Source: a virus
DNA: 63,524 bases
Strand: one strand, 5' to 3'
IMG/VR virus record: IMGVR_UViG_3300049203_000318
Location: 1-63,524 of that record
Below the pieces are notes generated by a model. The model searched no databases and was not told the origin of the DNA. It saw nothing but the letters and a program-made list of their open reading frames with translations. Each line of letters opens with the position of its first letter. Positions within the stretch are counted from its first letter, which is position 1. Positions 7,670 through 15,276 of the stretch are shown piece after piece. The position numbers and the translations under genes are program-made.

Positions 7670-8339
7670 AACATCTGACCCGTATGATCTGGTAAAGCTG
7701 CCCACGGAGATGTGGGACGTCGATAAGGTCAAGCCTTACCACCGCAACACCAAGGTCCATTCGCCGGCACATATCGCCAAGCTGAAGAAGTCGATCGCCG
7801 CGGACGGCCTGTTCGACGCGCTCATCGTGGATTTCGAAGGCTATCTGATCGCCGGCCATGGTCGTTACGAGGCACTCGTATCTCTGGGTCACACTCAGGT
7901 TCCGGTGAAGCATGCGGCCCACCTCACCAAGAACCAGGCTGACGCGGCGCGCATCGCGCACAACAAAACCGCCTCTACCGAATATGACAGTGGCTTCATG
8001 GCCGAAGAGCTGCGGCGCCTGTCCGAGGCCGACGACGTCGACGTAACGGCGCTTGGCTTCGAGGATCACGAGCTTGAATTCCTGGTCGAGGATCTGGGCG
8101 ACATGGACATGTCGGCGATCTCCCAGGATCTTGATGCGGACATCGACGCGCAGGACGAGGAAACCGAGCGCAAGGTGACCGCGACCGACAGCTCCGAAGA
8201 GAAGCTGGTCAAGGTGCTGGGCTTTAACACCATTCCGATTGCTGCGGCAAAAGACGTTCGTCGCTTCCTGGCTCAGATCGAGGCCGACACCGGACTCAAA
8301 GGGGCAGAGGCCTTCGTGGAATTCTGCCGTGGAAGGTGA
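7653..8339 (+). CDS. ParB/Srx-fold protein 2
   Basis: A 228-aa ParB-like protein: VKPYHRNTKVHSPAHIAKL, then GLFDALIVDFEGYLIAGHGR, HxxH-like HAAHLTKNQ and RIAHNKTAS. The AGHGR motif is typical of phage ParB/Srx domains found with methylases and DNA-modifying genes. The C-terminal half is acidic with a short helical end. It shares fold and layout with the gene at 6816 but is clearly divergent. ATG 7653 has GAGG immediately upstream (short spacing), and its first codons are the palindromic element. A partner of the ATPase and acyltransferase downstream is likely. Confidence 0.85.
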   Translation: MVSNTQTSDPYDLVKLPTEMWDVDKVKPYHRNTKVHSPAHIAKLKKSIAADGLFDALIVDFEGYLIAGHGRYEALVSLGHTQVPVKHAAHLTKNQADAARIAHNKTASTEYDSGFMAEELRRLSEADDVDVTALGFEDHELEFLVEDLGDMDMSAISQDLDADIDAQDEETERKVTATDSSEEKLVKVLGFNTIPIAAAKDVRRFLAQIEADTGLKGAEAFVEFCRGR

Positions 8340-8342
8340 CCG

Positions 8343-8570
8343 ATGGCATTCTGGAGGGATCTTGCGGAATGGCTCCGAGACTGTCCCATCAGTCCTTTCA
8401 AGCGGGTTCGACATTCCGGCGAACCAGATGAGGCGGCTGGAGGCGTCGGCTGGGAAGATTGGTCCGACGAGGAAGAGTGGATCGCCAGCCAGGAAGATTG
8501 GGAGCCGATCGACACCAATGAGGGCGGATATGCCGAAGATGTGTTCCTGAAGGATCGACATGAAAATTGA
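8343..8570 (+). CDS. Small acidic Trp-rich protein
   Basis: A 75-aa acidic protein rich in Trp and Glu/Asp (for example WEDWSDEEEWIASQEDW). No family recognised. It starts 3 bp after the second ParB-like gene and overlaps the ABC ATPase by 11 bp, so it is clearly part of this operon. A DNA-mimic or regulatory subunit is conceivable from composition alone. Confidence 0.55.
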   Translation: MAFWRDLAEWLRDCPISPFKRVRHSGEPDEAAGGVGWEDWSDEEEWIASQEDWEPIDTNEGGYAEDVFLKDRHEN

Positions 8571-9204
8571 ACTGCACAAATCATTCTCGACCCGCACCGA
8601 GCGGTCGGAGCGCGTCATCAAGGTGGCTGAGGCGTTCGGCCTGGGCCTAGAGGATCGCGAATTTACCGTGCTCGACGGTGTTGAGCTCGAGGTAAACCGC
8701 GGCGACGTGATCTACATTTGCGGCCAGTCTGGGGCCGGCAAATCCGTTCTCCTCCGGGAGCTGGCTCAGAAGCTCGAAGAGAATGGCGACCGGGTTGTCT
8801 CGATCGATGGGGTCGAACTGCTCGACAAGCCGCTGATAGACCAGCTGGGCGGGGATGGTCTGGCTGACGCCATCCGTCTGCTCTCGATTGCTGGCCTGTC
8901 CGACGCCTACCTCTACGTTCGCAAGCCCGCTGAACTGAGCGACGGGCAGCGCTATCGCTTCCGATTGGCCAAGCTGATCGAGGGTGATGCTGACGTGTGG
9001 GTGGCTGACGAATTCGGCGCTGTTCTGGATCGCGTCACTGCCAAGATCGTCGCGTGGAACCTGGCCAAGGTTGCCCGCTCGCTCGGCAAAACACTGATCG
9101 TCGCAACCACCCACACTGACCTCCAAGAGGAACTTGCCCCGTCCCTCACCATCACCAAGCGCTTTCACGAGCGCATCAAGATCGAGACGCTGCATGGTGA
9201 CTGA
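8560..9204 (+). CDS. Stand-alone ABC-type ATPase
   Basis: A 214-aa ABC ATPase without any membrane component. Walker A is GQSGAGKS (about residues 55-62), the signature is LSDGQRYR (a variant of LSGGQ), Walker B is VWVADEF with the catalytic Glu, and the H-loop is in ATTHTD. The text resembles ABC ATPases that in other bacteria and archaea occur fused to or beside a GNAT domain, as I recall the family. Here the GNAT protein is the next gene and overlaps by 11 bp. That pairing points to a nucleic-acid-related complex rather than transport. AAGGATC precedes ATG 8560. Confidence 0.85.
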   Translation: MKIELHKSFSTRTERSERVIKVAEAFGLGLEDREFTVLDGVELEVNRGDVIYICGQSGAGKSVLLRELAQKLEENGDRVVSIDGVELLDKPLIDQLGGDGLADAIRLLSIAGLSDAYLYVRKPAELSDGQRYRFRLAKLIEGDADVWVADEFGAVLDRVTAKIVAWNLAKVARSLGKTLIVATTHTDLQEELAPSLTITKRFHERIKIETLHGD

Positions 9205-9210
9205 CACGCA
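9191..9210 (+). promoter_or_regulatory. Palindromic element overlapping Mom-like gene start
   Basis: TGCATGG-TGACTG-ACACGCA. It sits across the end of the ABC ATPase gene, and its ATG (9194) is the start of the acyltransferase, the same arrangement as at 7650. Confidence 0.5.
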
Positions 9211-10117
9211 CATATCTTTGCGCTCGCTGGAGTGCAACCAGTTTTTTCCCTGGGAGACGCATCGCGTCGAAAATCCCAGACCCAAGCTGTCACTGCTCGA
9301 CAATATGACCGTGCAGCGCGGGACGATCGAGGACTGGCGCACGCTCGAAGCGCTCCACTACAAGCAATCCGGCAGTCTCCCGGCCGGCAGCCACCATTTC
9401 ACGCTGAAACTCGGCGACGAGCTGGTGGGCGTGCTGGTGATGGCCAGCCCCAAGCTGCTGCTGAAGGAACGACATGTCGTTCTGCCCAAGCTCAAGCCGA
9501 CCGGGCAGGACAACAAGATGACCAATCAGTATCGGATGAAATGGATCAACGCGAACATGTCAGTCGTGGCGCGTGTCGTGGTGGACACGATGTATCGTGG
9601 CGCCGGCCTGGCCTACCGGTTCACCAACATCGCGGCGCGGATGGAGGGCAAGCGGTTCATCGAGATCCAGTCCAGCATGTCGAAATACAACCAGTTCGCC
9701 CACAAGGCCGGGTTCCATTTCGTCAAGCCGATGCGGTCGAACAAATACGATGTCGGCATCCGGTTTTTCCGCTCAACCTTCACGAGCGACCCAGCCGACC
9801 TAGAAGCGATTCTGGAGGAATGGCTGGCCAAAGATCCGATCGAACGGACCGCCGTTGAGCGCGCGACAAAGGATTTCTACTATGCCCACTCGGCGCTGGA
9901 GAAGACCGGCAAGTCGCTCGGCGGGGTAGGAGAGCGCCGCGTCGAGAAAATGTCGATGCGCGATTGCCTCCACGCCCTCCAGCAGATGGTGCTCGCGAGC
10001 CCGCTCTACGGGATTTACACGAACCCCGATGTCGGCAGCTCTCTGCCTGCGGTTTTGCCCCTGACCGCCTTCGATGCCCAGAAACCTGCCGAGAAGCTGA
10101 TCCTGCCATGCCCCTGA
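9194..10117 (+). CDS. Mom-like GNAT acyltransferase
   Basis: A 307-aa protein with a GNAT core in the first 190 residues. The acyl-CoA loop is RVVVDTMYRGAGLAYRF, followed by SMSKYNQFAHKAGFHF. The N-terminal stretch LHYKQSGSLPAGSHHF then LGDELVGVLV recalls phage Mu Mom (xWHYSGKxPxG...GVV), whose established role is to modify adenine in DNA. The 120-residue C-terminal part is unassigned. Its gene overlaps the ABC ATPase, and two ParB-like proteins precede it, so a DNA-modifying complex that protects phage DNA is a reasonable hypothesis. A tRNA or protein acetyltransferase is the alternative. The start MVTDT lies in the palindromic element. Confidence 0.7.
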   Translation: MVTDTHISLRSLECNQFFPWETHRVENPRPKLSLLDNMTVQRGTIEDWRTLEALHYKQSGSLPAGSHHFTLKLGDELVGVLVMASPKLLLKERHVVLPKLKPTGQDNKMTNQYRMKWINANMSVVARVVVDTMYRGAGLAYRFTNIAARMEGKRFIEIQSSMSKYNQFAHKAGFHFVKPMRSNKYDVGIRFFRSTFTSDPADLEAILEEWLAKDPIERTAVERATKDFYYAHSALEKTGKSLGGVGERRVEKMSMRDCLHALQQMVLASPLYGIYTNPDVGSSLPAVLPLTAFDAQKPAEKLILPCP

Positions 10118-10437
10118 TGCCGCTTGAACCCAAACGCCGCGGACCCATGCTGACACCCAAGCAGCTGGCCGTGCTCAAGGCTCTGGTGAAGGGGAACGCC
10201 GATGGTTCTCTGCTCGATGTTTGGCAGCTGATCGAAGCTACGGCGCCAGGAACGACACGCGGATCGATGATCTGCACGCTGCGGCATCTGGCCATGCACG
10301 AGCTGGTTCGCGAAGACGAGCTTGTTATCCGACGATCGAGGAAAGTTCGGACGCTCGCGGCGACCGACAAGGGGCGAGATTTGGTTCGACCGGCGGCCCT
10401 GCCAGCGGCCTGTTCACCGCAACCTCGAACCCCCTAG
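10108..10437 (+). CDS. Winged-helix DNA-binding protein
   Basis: A 109-aa protein with a winged-helix pattern: LTPKQLAVLKALVKG, SLLDVWQLIEATAPGT, RGSMICTLRHLAMHELVRE and LVIRRSRKVRTLAATDKGR (the wing). It is probably a regulator or a packaging accessory. It overlaps the acyltransferase stop; ATG 10108 or the ATG at 10117 (in a TGATG overlap) could be the start. It is the last gene before the structured non-coding region and terminase, so it may bind there. Confidence 0.65.
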   Translation: MPLMPLEPKRRGPMLTPKQLAVLKALVKGNADGSLLDVWQLIEATAPGTTRGSMICTLRHLAMHELVREDELVIRRSRKVRTLAATDKGRDLVRPAALPAACSPQPRTP

Positions 10438-10678
10438 CGCGTGAGCGTGCGCATTATGCGCGCTCGCGTATGCGCACGCGCAGACATAAGAATCAAATAA
10501 TAAATATATATAATAATATTACTTAGATTCTTGAATCAGATTCGATTCAAGATTCGGTTATCTTCACTTCGTTCAGATAACCAGAGCGTCGCTTTCGCTC
10601 CGCTCTTATCGCCGATGGTTGAGAGAAGAGATTTAGGCTAACCATCGGAGTTCGCAAGCCTCCTGGAATTCATGGGGC
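10438..10678. other. Non-coding region with five inverted repeats and an AT-rich stretch
   Basis: This is the only long gap without a gene (10438-10763 in all). It holds in order: a repeat at 10443-10454/10470-10481 (12 bp, one mismatch, core CGTGCGCAT); an AT-rich run 10491-10526; a repeat at 10526-10537/10544-10555 (core CTTGAATC); GGTTATCT/AGATAACC at 10556-10563/10575-10582; AGAGCG/CGCTCT at 10583-10588/10601-10606; and CCGATGGTT/AACCATCGG at 10612-10620/10640-10648. Position just before the terminase genes suggests a cos or pac recognition region; the AT-rich stretch also fits an origin. Some hairpins could terminate the upstream operon, though none has a T-tract. Confidence 0.6.
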
Positions 10679-10716
10679 TTGACCGATCCCGGTGTTTGTG
10701 TGTATCATCACACACA
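10679..10716 (+). promoter_or_regulatory. Promoter/operator of terminase operon
   Basis: TTGACC (10679-10684), 18 bp, TATCAT (10703-10708) inside the palindrome TGTGTGT-ATCATC-ACACACA (10697-10716, perfect arms). The predicted transcript start is at about 10715, on the ATG of the leader peptide. Confidence 0.7.
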
Positions 10717-10760
10717 TGCAGAACGCTTCGACCCTCACCGTTGCCCCCGGAGTTCGTTGA
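10716..10760 (+). CDS. Possible 14-aa leader peptide
   Basis: ATG 10716 opens a short frame (MQNASTLTVAPGVR) ending with TGA three bases before the GTG of the small terminase gene. Its late codons contain the GGAG that would serve terminase. Because the predicted transcript starts on its ATG, it could be a leaderless leader peptide coupling to terminase. There is no homology to support it. Confidence 0.3.
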   Translation: MQNASTLTVAPGVR

Positions 10761-10763
10761 AGC

Positions 10764-11339
10764 GTGCCTGCCGCTCCGCGCCTGACGCCCTCCGATTGGG
10801 CTACCGTGGTTACGCTCTACGAGCGTGGCGAGAAGACGCTCCGCGAGCTTGCTGAGCAGTTCGGGGTGTCGCCGCAGGCGATCCAGAAAGGCTTGAAGCA
10901 GCGCGGTATCGAGAAGGCTTCCCGCCTCGACGAGGTGTCCAACGAGGTCGATGACGTCGCCCGCAAGGAGCGCGAACGCCGGGTTAAGCAGGCCGCGCAG
11001 CATGTCGAAACCTATGCCGCCTGGTATAATGTCCTCGCCAAGCTGGCGATGAAGAAGGTGATCGACGCCAATCAGGCCGGCGGCATCGCGACGGTCAACG
11101 CCGACGTCCTGACGATCAAGAACGCGATCGCCATCATTGAAAAGGCTCGCAATGAGAGTTGGGACATCCTTGGCATCGAAGATCTGCTGGGCGAAGGCTC
11201 CGAGCTGCCCGACCTGAACGTCGGCGAATACAGCGAGTCCGAGCTTGAGCGTATCCGCGAGGCCAACGAGCAGAGCTACCTCGAAGGCGTCGAGGAAGAG
11301 GAAAACGATCAGGGCGAAGAATACGATCAGGACGACTGA
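10764..11339 (+). CDS. terS: Terminase small subunit
   Basis: A 191-aa protein that recognises phage DNA for packaging. The N-terminus has an HTH (residues 10-45: WATVVTLYERGEKTLRELA then FGVSPQAIQKGLKQRGI), followed by a helical oligomerisation region and a very acidic tail (ELERIREANEQ, EEEENDQGEEYDQDD). This form is typical of TerS. It starts with GTG 10764; the GGAG about 12 bp upstream is loosely spaced. The large subunit follows after 2 bp. The structured region just upstream is the natural candidate for its binding site. Confidence 0.85.
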   Translation: MPAAPRLTPSDWATVVTLYERGEKTLRELAEQFGVSPQAIQKGLKQRGIEKASRLDEVSNEVDDVARKERERRVKQAAQHVETYAAWYNVLAKLAMKKVIDANQAGGIATVNADVLTIKNAIAIIEKARNESWDILGIEDLLGEGSELPDLNVGEYSESELERIREANEQSYLEGVEEEENDQGEEYDQDD

Positions 11340-11341
11340 TC

Positions 11342-12601
11342 GTGGTCTATTTCCCGCTCCCGAAGATCGATCTGAAGCTGCACCATGGCCAAGCCGCGGT
11401 GTTTCGCCATCCGGCCCGTTTCCGCATCCTGGTCGCCGGCCGGCGCTTCGGCAAGACCCACCTTTCACGCATTGAGCTGATCCGCGCCGCCAAGGGCAAG
11501 GGCCGCCGAACCATCTGGTATGTGGCCCCAACCTTCTCCATGGCTCGCGAAATTATGTGGGATGAGCTGATCGAGGCTCTCCCTTCATCTTGGGTTGCCA
11601 AAAAGCACGAGACGCGCCTCGAGATCCGTCTCATCAACGGCACGGTGATCCAGCTGAAGGGCGCCGACCGTCCCGACACGCTGCGCGGCCGCGCCCTGCA
11701 TTTCTGCATCTGCGACGAGTTCCAGGATTTCCGACCGGATGTGTGGGAGAAGGTGCTCTACCCGACCCTGACCACCACCAAGGGCCGCGCGCTGATAATC
11801 GGCACGCCCAAGAGCTACAACCACTTTTACGAGCTCTACTCCAAGGGCCAGATCAGGAAGAACCAGGAAAGTGGCCAGTGGTTTTCCTGGCAGTTTCCGA
11901 CGATCATGTCGCCCTTCTTTCCGCCGAGCGAAATCAAGCACGCGCGGGAGAACCTTGACCCCAAAACCTTCCGTCAGGAATTCATGGCCAGCTTCGAGAG
12001 CATGGCCGGCCGGGTCTATTATGCCTTCGACCGCGGGCGCCATGTTGGACGCTATCCGTTCAATCCGAACCTGCCGATCATCATAGGGCAGGACTTTAAC
12101 GTCGACCCCATGTCGAGCGTCATCATCCAGCAGCAGCCGAACGGCGAGGTATGGATTGTGGACGAAATCTACATGCCTTCGTCCAACGTGCTGGAGGTCT
12201 GCGAGGAGATCGACCGCCGCTATTTCCGGCACCGGAACAAGATTGCCCTCTACCCTGACCCCGCCGGCGCTAACCGCAGTTCCAGCCGCGGCGAGTCCGA
12301 CCTGGACGTCTTCCGCAACCGCGGCTTTAAGCGCATCTTCTACAAGAAGAAGCACCCGCTGGTGGCTGACCGTGTCGCGACCGTCAACAGCATGTTCCAG
12401 AACGTCGATGGCGAGTCCAAGATGTTTGTGGATGAGCGCTGCACAAAGCTGATCGAAAGCCTCGAGCAGACGATCTACAAGCCAGGAACCCCACAGGTGG
12501 ATAAGAGCCAGGGTGTCGAGCATATGTGTGACGCTCTCGGCTACCCGATCCATTTCATCTACGGCGAGCGCTTCAAGAAGCTGGTGGGCTGGTCTTATTG
12601 A
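11342..12601 (+). CDS. terL: Terminase large subunit
   Basis: A 419-aa packaging ATPase-nuclease. The ATPase half has Walker A AGRRFGKTH (about residue 33), Walker B CICDEFQDF (about 122) and the coupling motif GTPKSYNHF. The nuclease half has acidic residues in GQDFNVDP (about 250), DPAGANRSS and HMCDALGY, the RNase H-like pattern of TerL. Length is normal. It starts at GTG 11342, two bases after TerS. It should form a ring at the portal and cut concatemers. Confidence 0.95.
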   Translation: MVYFPLPKIDLKLHHGQAAVFRHPARFRILVAGRRFGKTHLSRIELIRAAKGKGRRTIWYVAPTFSMAREIMWDELIEALPSSWVAKKHETRLEIRLINGTVIQLKGADRPDTLRGRALHFCICDEFQDFRPDVWEKVLYPTLTTTKGRALIIGTPKSYNHFYELYSKGQIRKNQESGQWFSWQFPTIMSPFFPPSEIKHARENLDPKTFRQEFMASFESMAGRVYYAFDRGRHVGRYPFNPNLPIIIGQDFNVDPMSSVIIQQQPNGEVWIVDEIYMPSSNVLEVCEEIDRRYFRHRNKIALYPDPAGANRSSSRGESDLDVFRNRGFKRIFYKKKHPLVADRVATVNSMFQNVDGESKMFVDERCTKLIESLEQTIYKPGTPQVDKSQGVEHMCDALGYPIHFIYGERFKKLVGWSY

Positions 12602-12643
12602 CTTTTGCGTGTGCGTGACATAACGCACAAACTAAGCTATACT
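12598..12643 (+). promoter_or_regulatory. Promoter/operator of portal gene
   Basis: The palindrome is TGTGCGT-GACATA-ACGCACA (12610-12629). GTGACA (12615-12620), 17 bp and TATACT (12638-12643) form a good promoter whose start would be on the portal ATG at 12651. TTGACT also occurs at 12598. Confidence 0.55.
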
Positions 12644-12650
12644 GCGCGCC

Positions 12651-14285
12651 ATGGCGCTCGAACTCTCCTCTCTGCTGGCCGCTGGCAACGAGCAACTGCT
12701 CAAGCTGGTCGATCGCCGGCACCCCGAATTCAAGGATCACCTTGAGCATTGGAAGTTTCTCGAATCTTCCTATCGCGGCGGCCGCGACTGGATCGAGAAG
12801 AACCTGTTCACATACACAAAGGAGGGGCCGCGTGAATTTGCCGAACGCAAGAAGCGCGCCTTCCGCTTCCCGCATTCCAAGGAAGTCGTGACGCTGGTCA
12901 ACAAGTATGTCTTCAAGGGCGCGATCGAGCGATCCGAGGAGCTGCCCGCGCCGATCAAGGAATTCTGGGGCGCTTCCACGCTGCTGAAGCGGCCAATCAC
13001 CGACCTGATGGAATCCATCTCTCAATGGTCCAGCGCCTTCGGCCGGATCTGGGTTGTGGTCGACAACAACGTCCAGCCAGGCGTCAGGAGCGAGGCCGAT
13101 CGCAAAGAGTCGAAGGGGCGCTGCTACGCCTACTTTCTGAAGCCGACACAGGCCTACGACTTCGCCTATGATGAGGACGGCGAATTGGAGTGGTTCATCA
13201 ACGGCGAGTTCCGCCGCGATGATGCAGATCCGCTGGCAAGCTCGGGCCTGGTCGAGGAGGTTTTCCGCATCTGGACGAAGCAGTTTACCTGCATCATCCG
13301 GGTCAAGACCGAGAACAACGAACGCACGGCGGTTGTCGATCGGGCCTCTGTTCGCGAGCACAAGATGGGCCTGGTGCCAGTGTTTCCGGCCGACCACATA
13401 ACCTCCGATGAGCTCTACAAGGTCGACGGCCTGATTGAGGACGTTGCCTATATGGATCGGACGGTGGTCAACTACCTGTCCTGCCTCGACGTCATCATCA
13501 CCGATCAGACCTTCAGCCAGCTGGCAATCCCGTTCCAGGGCATGCTGCCGACCGAAGGCGGGAACGATGATGATCCTGACAACGAGGAGATGTCGAACGT
13601 CCAAGTGATGGGCACGAAGCGCGTCTTTGCCTATAATGCCGAAGGCGGCGCCGCTCCGCAGTATATCTCGCCCGACGTCGCCCAGCCGGAGATGATCCTC
13701 AAGGCCGTCACCAAGATTGTTGGTGAAATCTACCACTCGATCGGCATGGCCGGCGAGCGCACCAAGGAAGACAACGCAACCGGTATCGACAACAGCTCCG
13801 GCGTTGCGAAGGCCTATGACTTTGAGCGGCTGAACGCGATGCTCGCTGCGAAGGCTCGCGCACTTCAGAACGTCGAGCGGAATATCGTGCGCCTGGTCAA
13901 TGCCTGGTCGGGCGACGTGAAGGAGCTTCAGGAAACCGAGGAGCTCGTCACCTATCCGCAAACCTTCGACGTTCGCAACCTGGCCGATGAAATGGACAAC
14001 GCCCAGCGCATGTCCGTCATGAACGCGCCGAAGAAGTTGCGTCGCTTCCAGATGCAGCGGCTCGCCAGGAAGATGTTCCCGCAGGCGTCCGAGGCCGAGG
14101 TCAAAGAGATCGCCAAGGACATTGAAGAAAATTGGCTGGAGGAGATGGAGCTTGGGGTCGCGGCCGGCCTGCCGACCATCAATGGCGGAAAGACGCCTCC
14201 GAAGGGTCGCGTGCCTGGGAAGGGGAACAGTCAGGGCGAGAACAACAAGGGCAGCGTGAAGGCAGAGGATAAGGCCGACGCCTAA
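12651..14285 (+). CDS. Portal protein
   Basis: A 544-aa protein, placed between TerL and scaffold as expected for the portal that forms the dodecameric vertex for DNA entry and tail joining. Supporting text includes the N-terminal HWKFLESSYRGGRDWI, PITDLMESISQWSSAFG, and the helical region with VAYMDRTVVNYLSCLDVII and GVAKAYDFERLNAMLAAKA, the stem and crown pattern of siphovirus portals. The C-terminus is low-complexity and basic-acidic (PPKGRVPGKGNSQGENN). There is no Shine-Dalgarno; the ATG sits 7 bp after TATACT, so a leaderless mRNA is possible. Confidence 0.85.
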   Translation: MALELSSLLAAGNEQLLKLVDRRHPEFKDHLEHWKFLESSYRGGRDWIEKNLFTYTKEGPREFAERKKRAFRFPHSKEVVTLVNKYVFKGAIERSEELPAPIKEFWGASTLLKRPITDLMESISQWSSAFGRIWVVVDNNVQPGVRSEADRKESKGRCYAYFLKPTQAYDFAYDEDGELEWFINGEFRRDDADPLASSGLVEEVFRIWTKQFTCIIRVKTENNERTAVVDRASVREHKMGLVPVFPADHITSDELYKVDGLIEDVAYMDRTVVNYLSCLDVIITDQTFSQLAIPFQGMLPTEGGNDDDPDNEEMSNVQVMGTKRVFAYNAEGGAAPQYISPDVAQPEMILKAVTKIVGEIYHSIGMAGERTKEDNATGIDNSSGVAKAYDFERLNAMLAAKARALQNVERNIVRLVNAWSGDVKELQETEELVTYPQTFDVRNLADEMDNAQRMSVMNAPKKLRRFQMQRLARKMFPQASEAEVKEIAKDIEENWLEEMELGVAAGLPTINGGKTPPKGRVPGKGNSQGENNKGSVKAEDKADA

Positions 14286-14290
14286 CCAGG

Positions 14291-14326
14291 TTGTTTGCGG
14301 ATCTCGTGTGTGTTACATTACGCACA
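14291..14326 (+). promoter_or_regulatory. Promoter/operator of scaffold gene
   Basis: TTGTTT (14291-14296), 17 bp, TACATT (14314-14319) inside the palindrome TGTGTGT-TACATT-ACGCACA (14307-14326). Confidence 0.6.
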
Positions 14327-14353
14327 CTCGAAATCCAATCCAGGACAAGGTGA

Positions 14354-15184
14354 ATGAAGAAATCCAACATGGTCGCATTCCGCGGCTTCCGAATGACAGA
14401 AGCCGAACGGCGCAAGGGCCGTTTGATGCGTGCGCCTGATGGTCACCCCGACCCTGCACCCGAGCCCAAGGTCGACCCAAAGCCTGAGCCGAAGGTAGAT
14501 CCGCAGCCAGAGCCCAAGATCGACCCCAAACCCGACGCCGAGCTTGAGGCTCTGCGCGCTGAGCTTGCTGCCGCTCGCGAAGCAACCGCCAAGTTCGACG
14601 GTATCGACCCCGAGGTCGCTCGTGAGAACGCGCGGAAGATCGAAGAGGCCGCTGCTGCTGCTCGTGAAGCGGAAGAGGCCAAGGCTCGCGCCGAGGGCAA
14701 CTTCGAGCGTCTGCGCGAACTCCAGAACGAGGAATTTGAAGCGCGTCTCGCCGCTCTCACGGAGGAGCGCGATGCTGCTCGGGCCGAAGTGGTGGATCTC
14801 CGCACGACTGCGCAGAAGGCGACCGTCAGCAAGACCTTCGCTTCGTCTGAGTTCTTCTCGAAGGAAACCATCCTGTCGGTTTCGAAGGCCGAGCGGCTCT
14901 ATGGCGATTTCGTCGAGATCGAGGACGGTGAGGTGGTCGTCTATGATGCACCTCGCGGCACCGCCAAGCGCGCCAAGGTGATGGATGCCCGCGGCAATCC
15001 CCTGGCCTTTGACGTGGCGATCAAGAAGGTCGTGGATGCAGAGCCCGACAAGGACACGATTCTGAAGTCGAAGGTCAACCCCGGTGGTGGCTCAAAGACG
15101 GTCGATGGCAAGCAGACGCCCCCTCAGTCGAATGACCGTCTGGCCAAGCTGGCGAGCGGTCTGGCAGCCTTGCGCGGCCGCTGA
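14354..15184 (+). CDS. Capsid scaffolding protein
   Basis: A 276-aa protein just upstream of the capsid gene. A Pro-Glu-Pro-Lys repeat region (about 33-60: units such as PEPKVDPKPEP) leads into a long coiled coil (about 63-155, ELEALRAELAAAREA and onward) and a globular C-terminal part. This is the standard composition of internal scaffold proteins that guide procapsid assembly and then leave. AAGGTG precedes ATG 14354. There is no protease motif I can see, so maturation protease activity is not claimed. Confidence 0.75.
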   Translation: MKKSNMVAFRGFRMTEAERRKGRLMRAPDGHPDPAPEPKVDPKPEPKVDPQPEPKIDPKPDAELEALRAELAAAREATAKFDGIDPEVARENARKIEEAAAAAREAEEAKARAEGNFERLRELQNEEFEARLAALTEERDAARAEVVDLRTTAQKATVSKTFASSEFFSKETILSVSKAERLYGDFVEIEDGEVVVYDAPRGTAKRAKVMDARGNPLAFDVAIKKVVDAEPDKDTILKSKVNPGGGSKTVDGKQTPPQSNDRLAKLASGLAALRGR

Positions 15185-15188
15185 TTCA

Positions 15189-15234
15189 ATTAGGACTGTG
15201 TGTGCTTGCACACACAGTCCTAATTTGTTATGAT
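15189..15234 (+). promoter_or_regulatory. 17-bp-arm palindrome with capsid promoter
   Basis: Perfect arms at 15189-15205 and 15208-15224 with only TT between them; the 20-bp operator TGTGTGT-GCTTGC-ACACACA (15197-15216) is its core. TTGCAC (15206-15211), 17 bp and TATGAT (15229-15234) form a strong promoter for the capsid gene, with the -35 in the palindrome. The hairpin may also slow or end the upstream transcript, although the T-rich tail is poor. Confidence 0.65.
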
Positions 15235-15276
15235 GTGCGACATCAAGATTTCCATGAAATGGATTAGGAGAGATCA

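Noticed and set aside
6816-8339. Plasmid-type partition system (ParA/ParB)
   Set aside because: No ParA ATPase; the ParB-like proteins lack the central HTH, and the palindromes track gene orientation as promoters do.
6669-8621. 650-aa minus-strand frame
   Set aside because: Antisense to both ParB-like genes and the zinc-ribbon gene; no domain, no ribosome site, and the plus-strand genes have clear families.
11585-13961. Long minus-strand frames opposite terminase and portal
   Set aside because: Sense genes are unambiguous (Walker motifs, nuclease acids); antisense frames show no recognisable features.
14440-14550. DNA repeat encoding Pro-Glu-Pro-Lys units in the scaffold gene
   Set aside because: Looks like a minisatellite, but it is an ordinary low-complexity linker of a scaffold protein.
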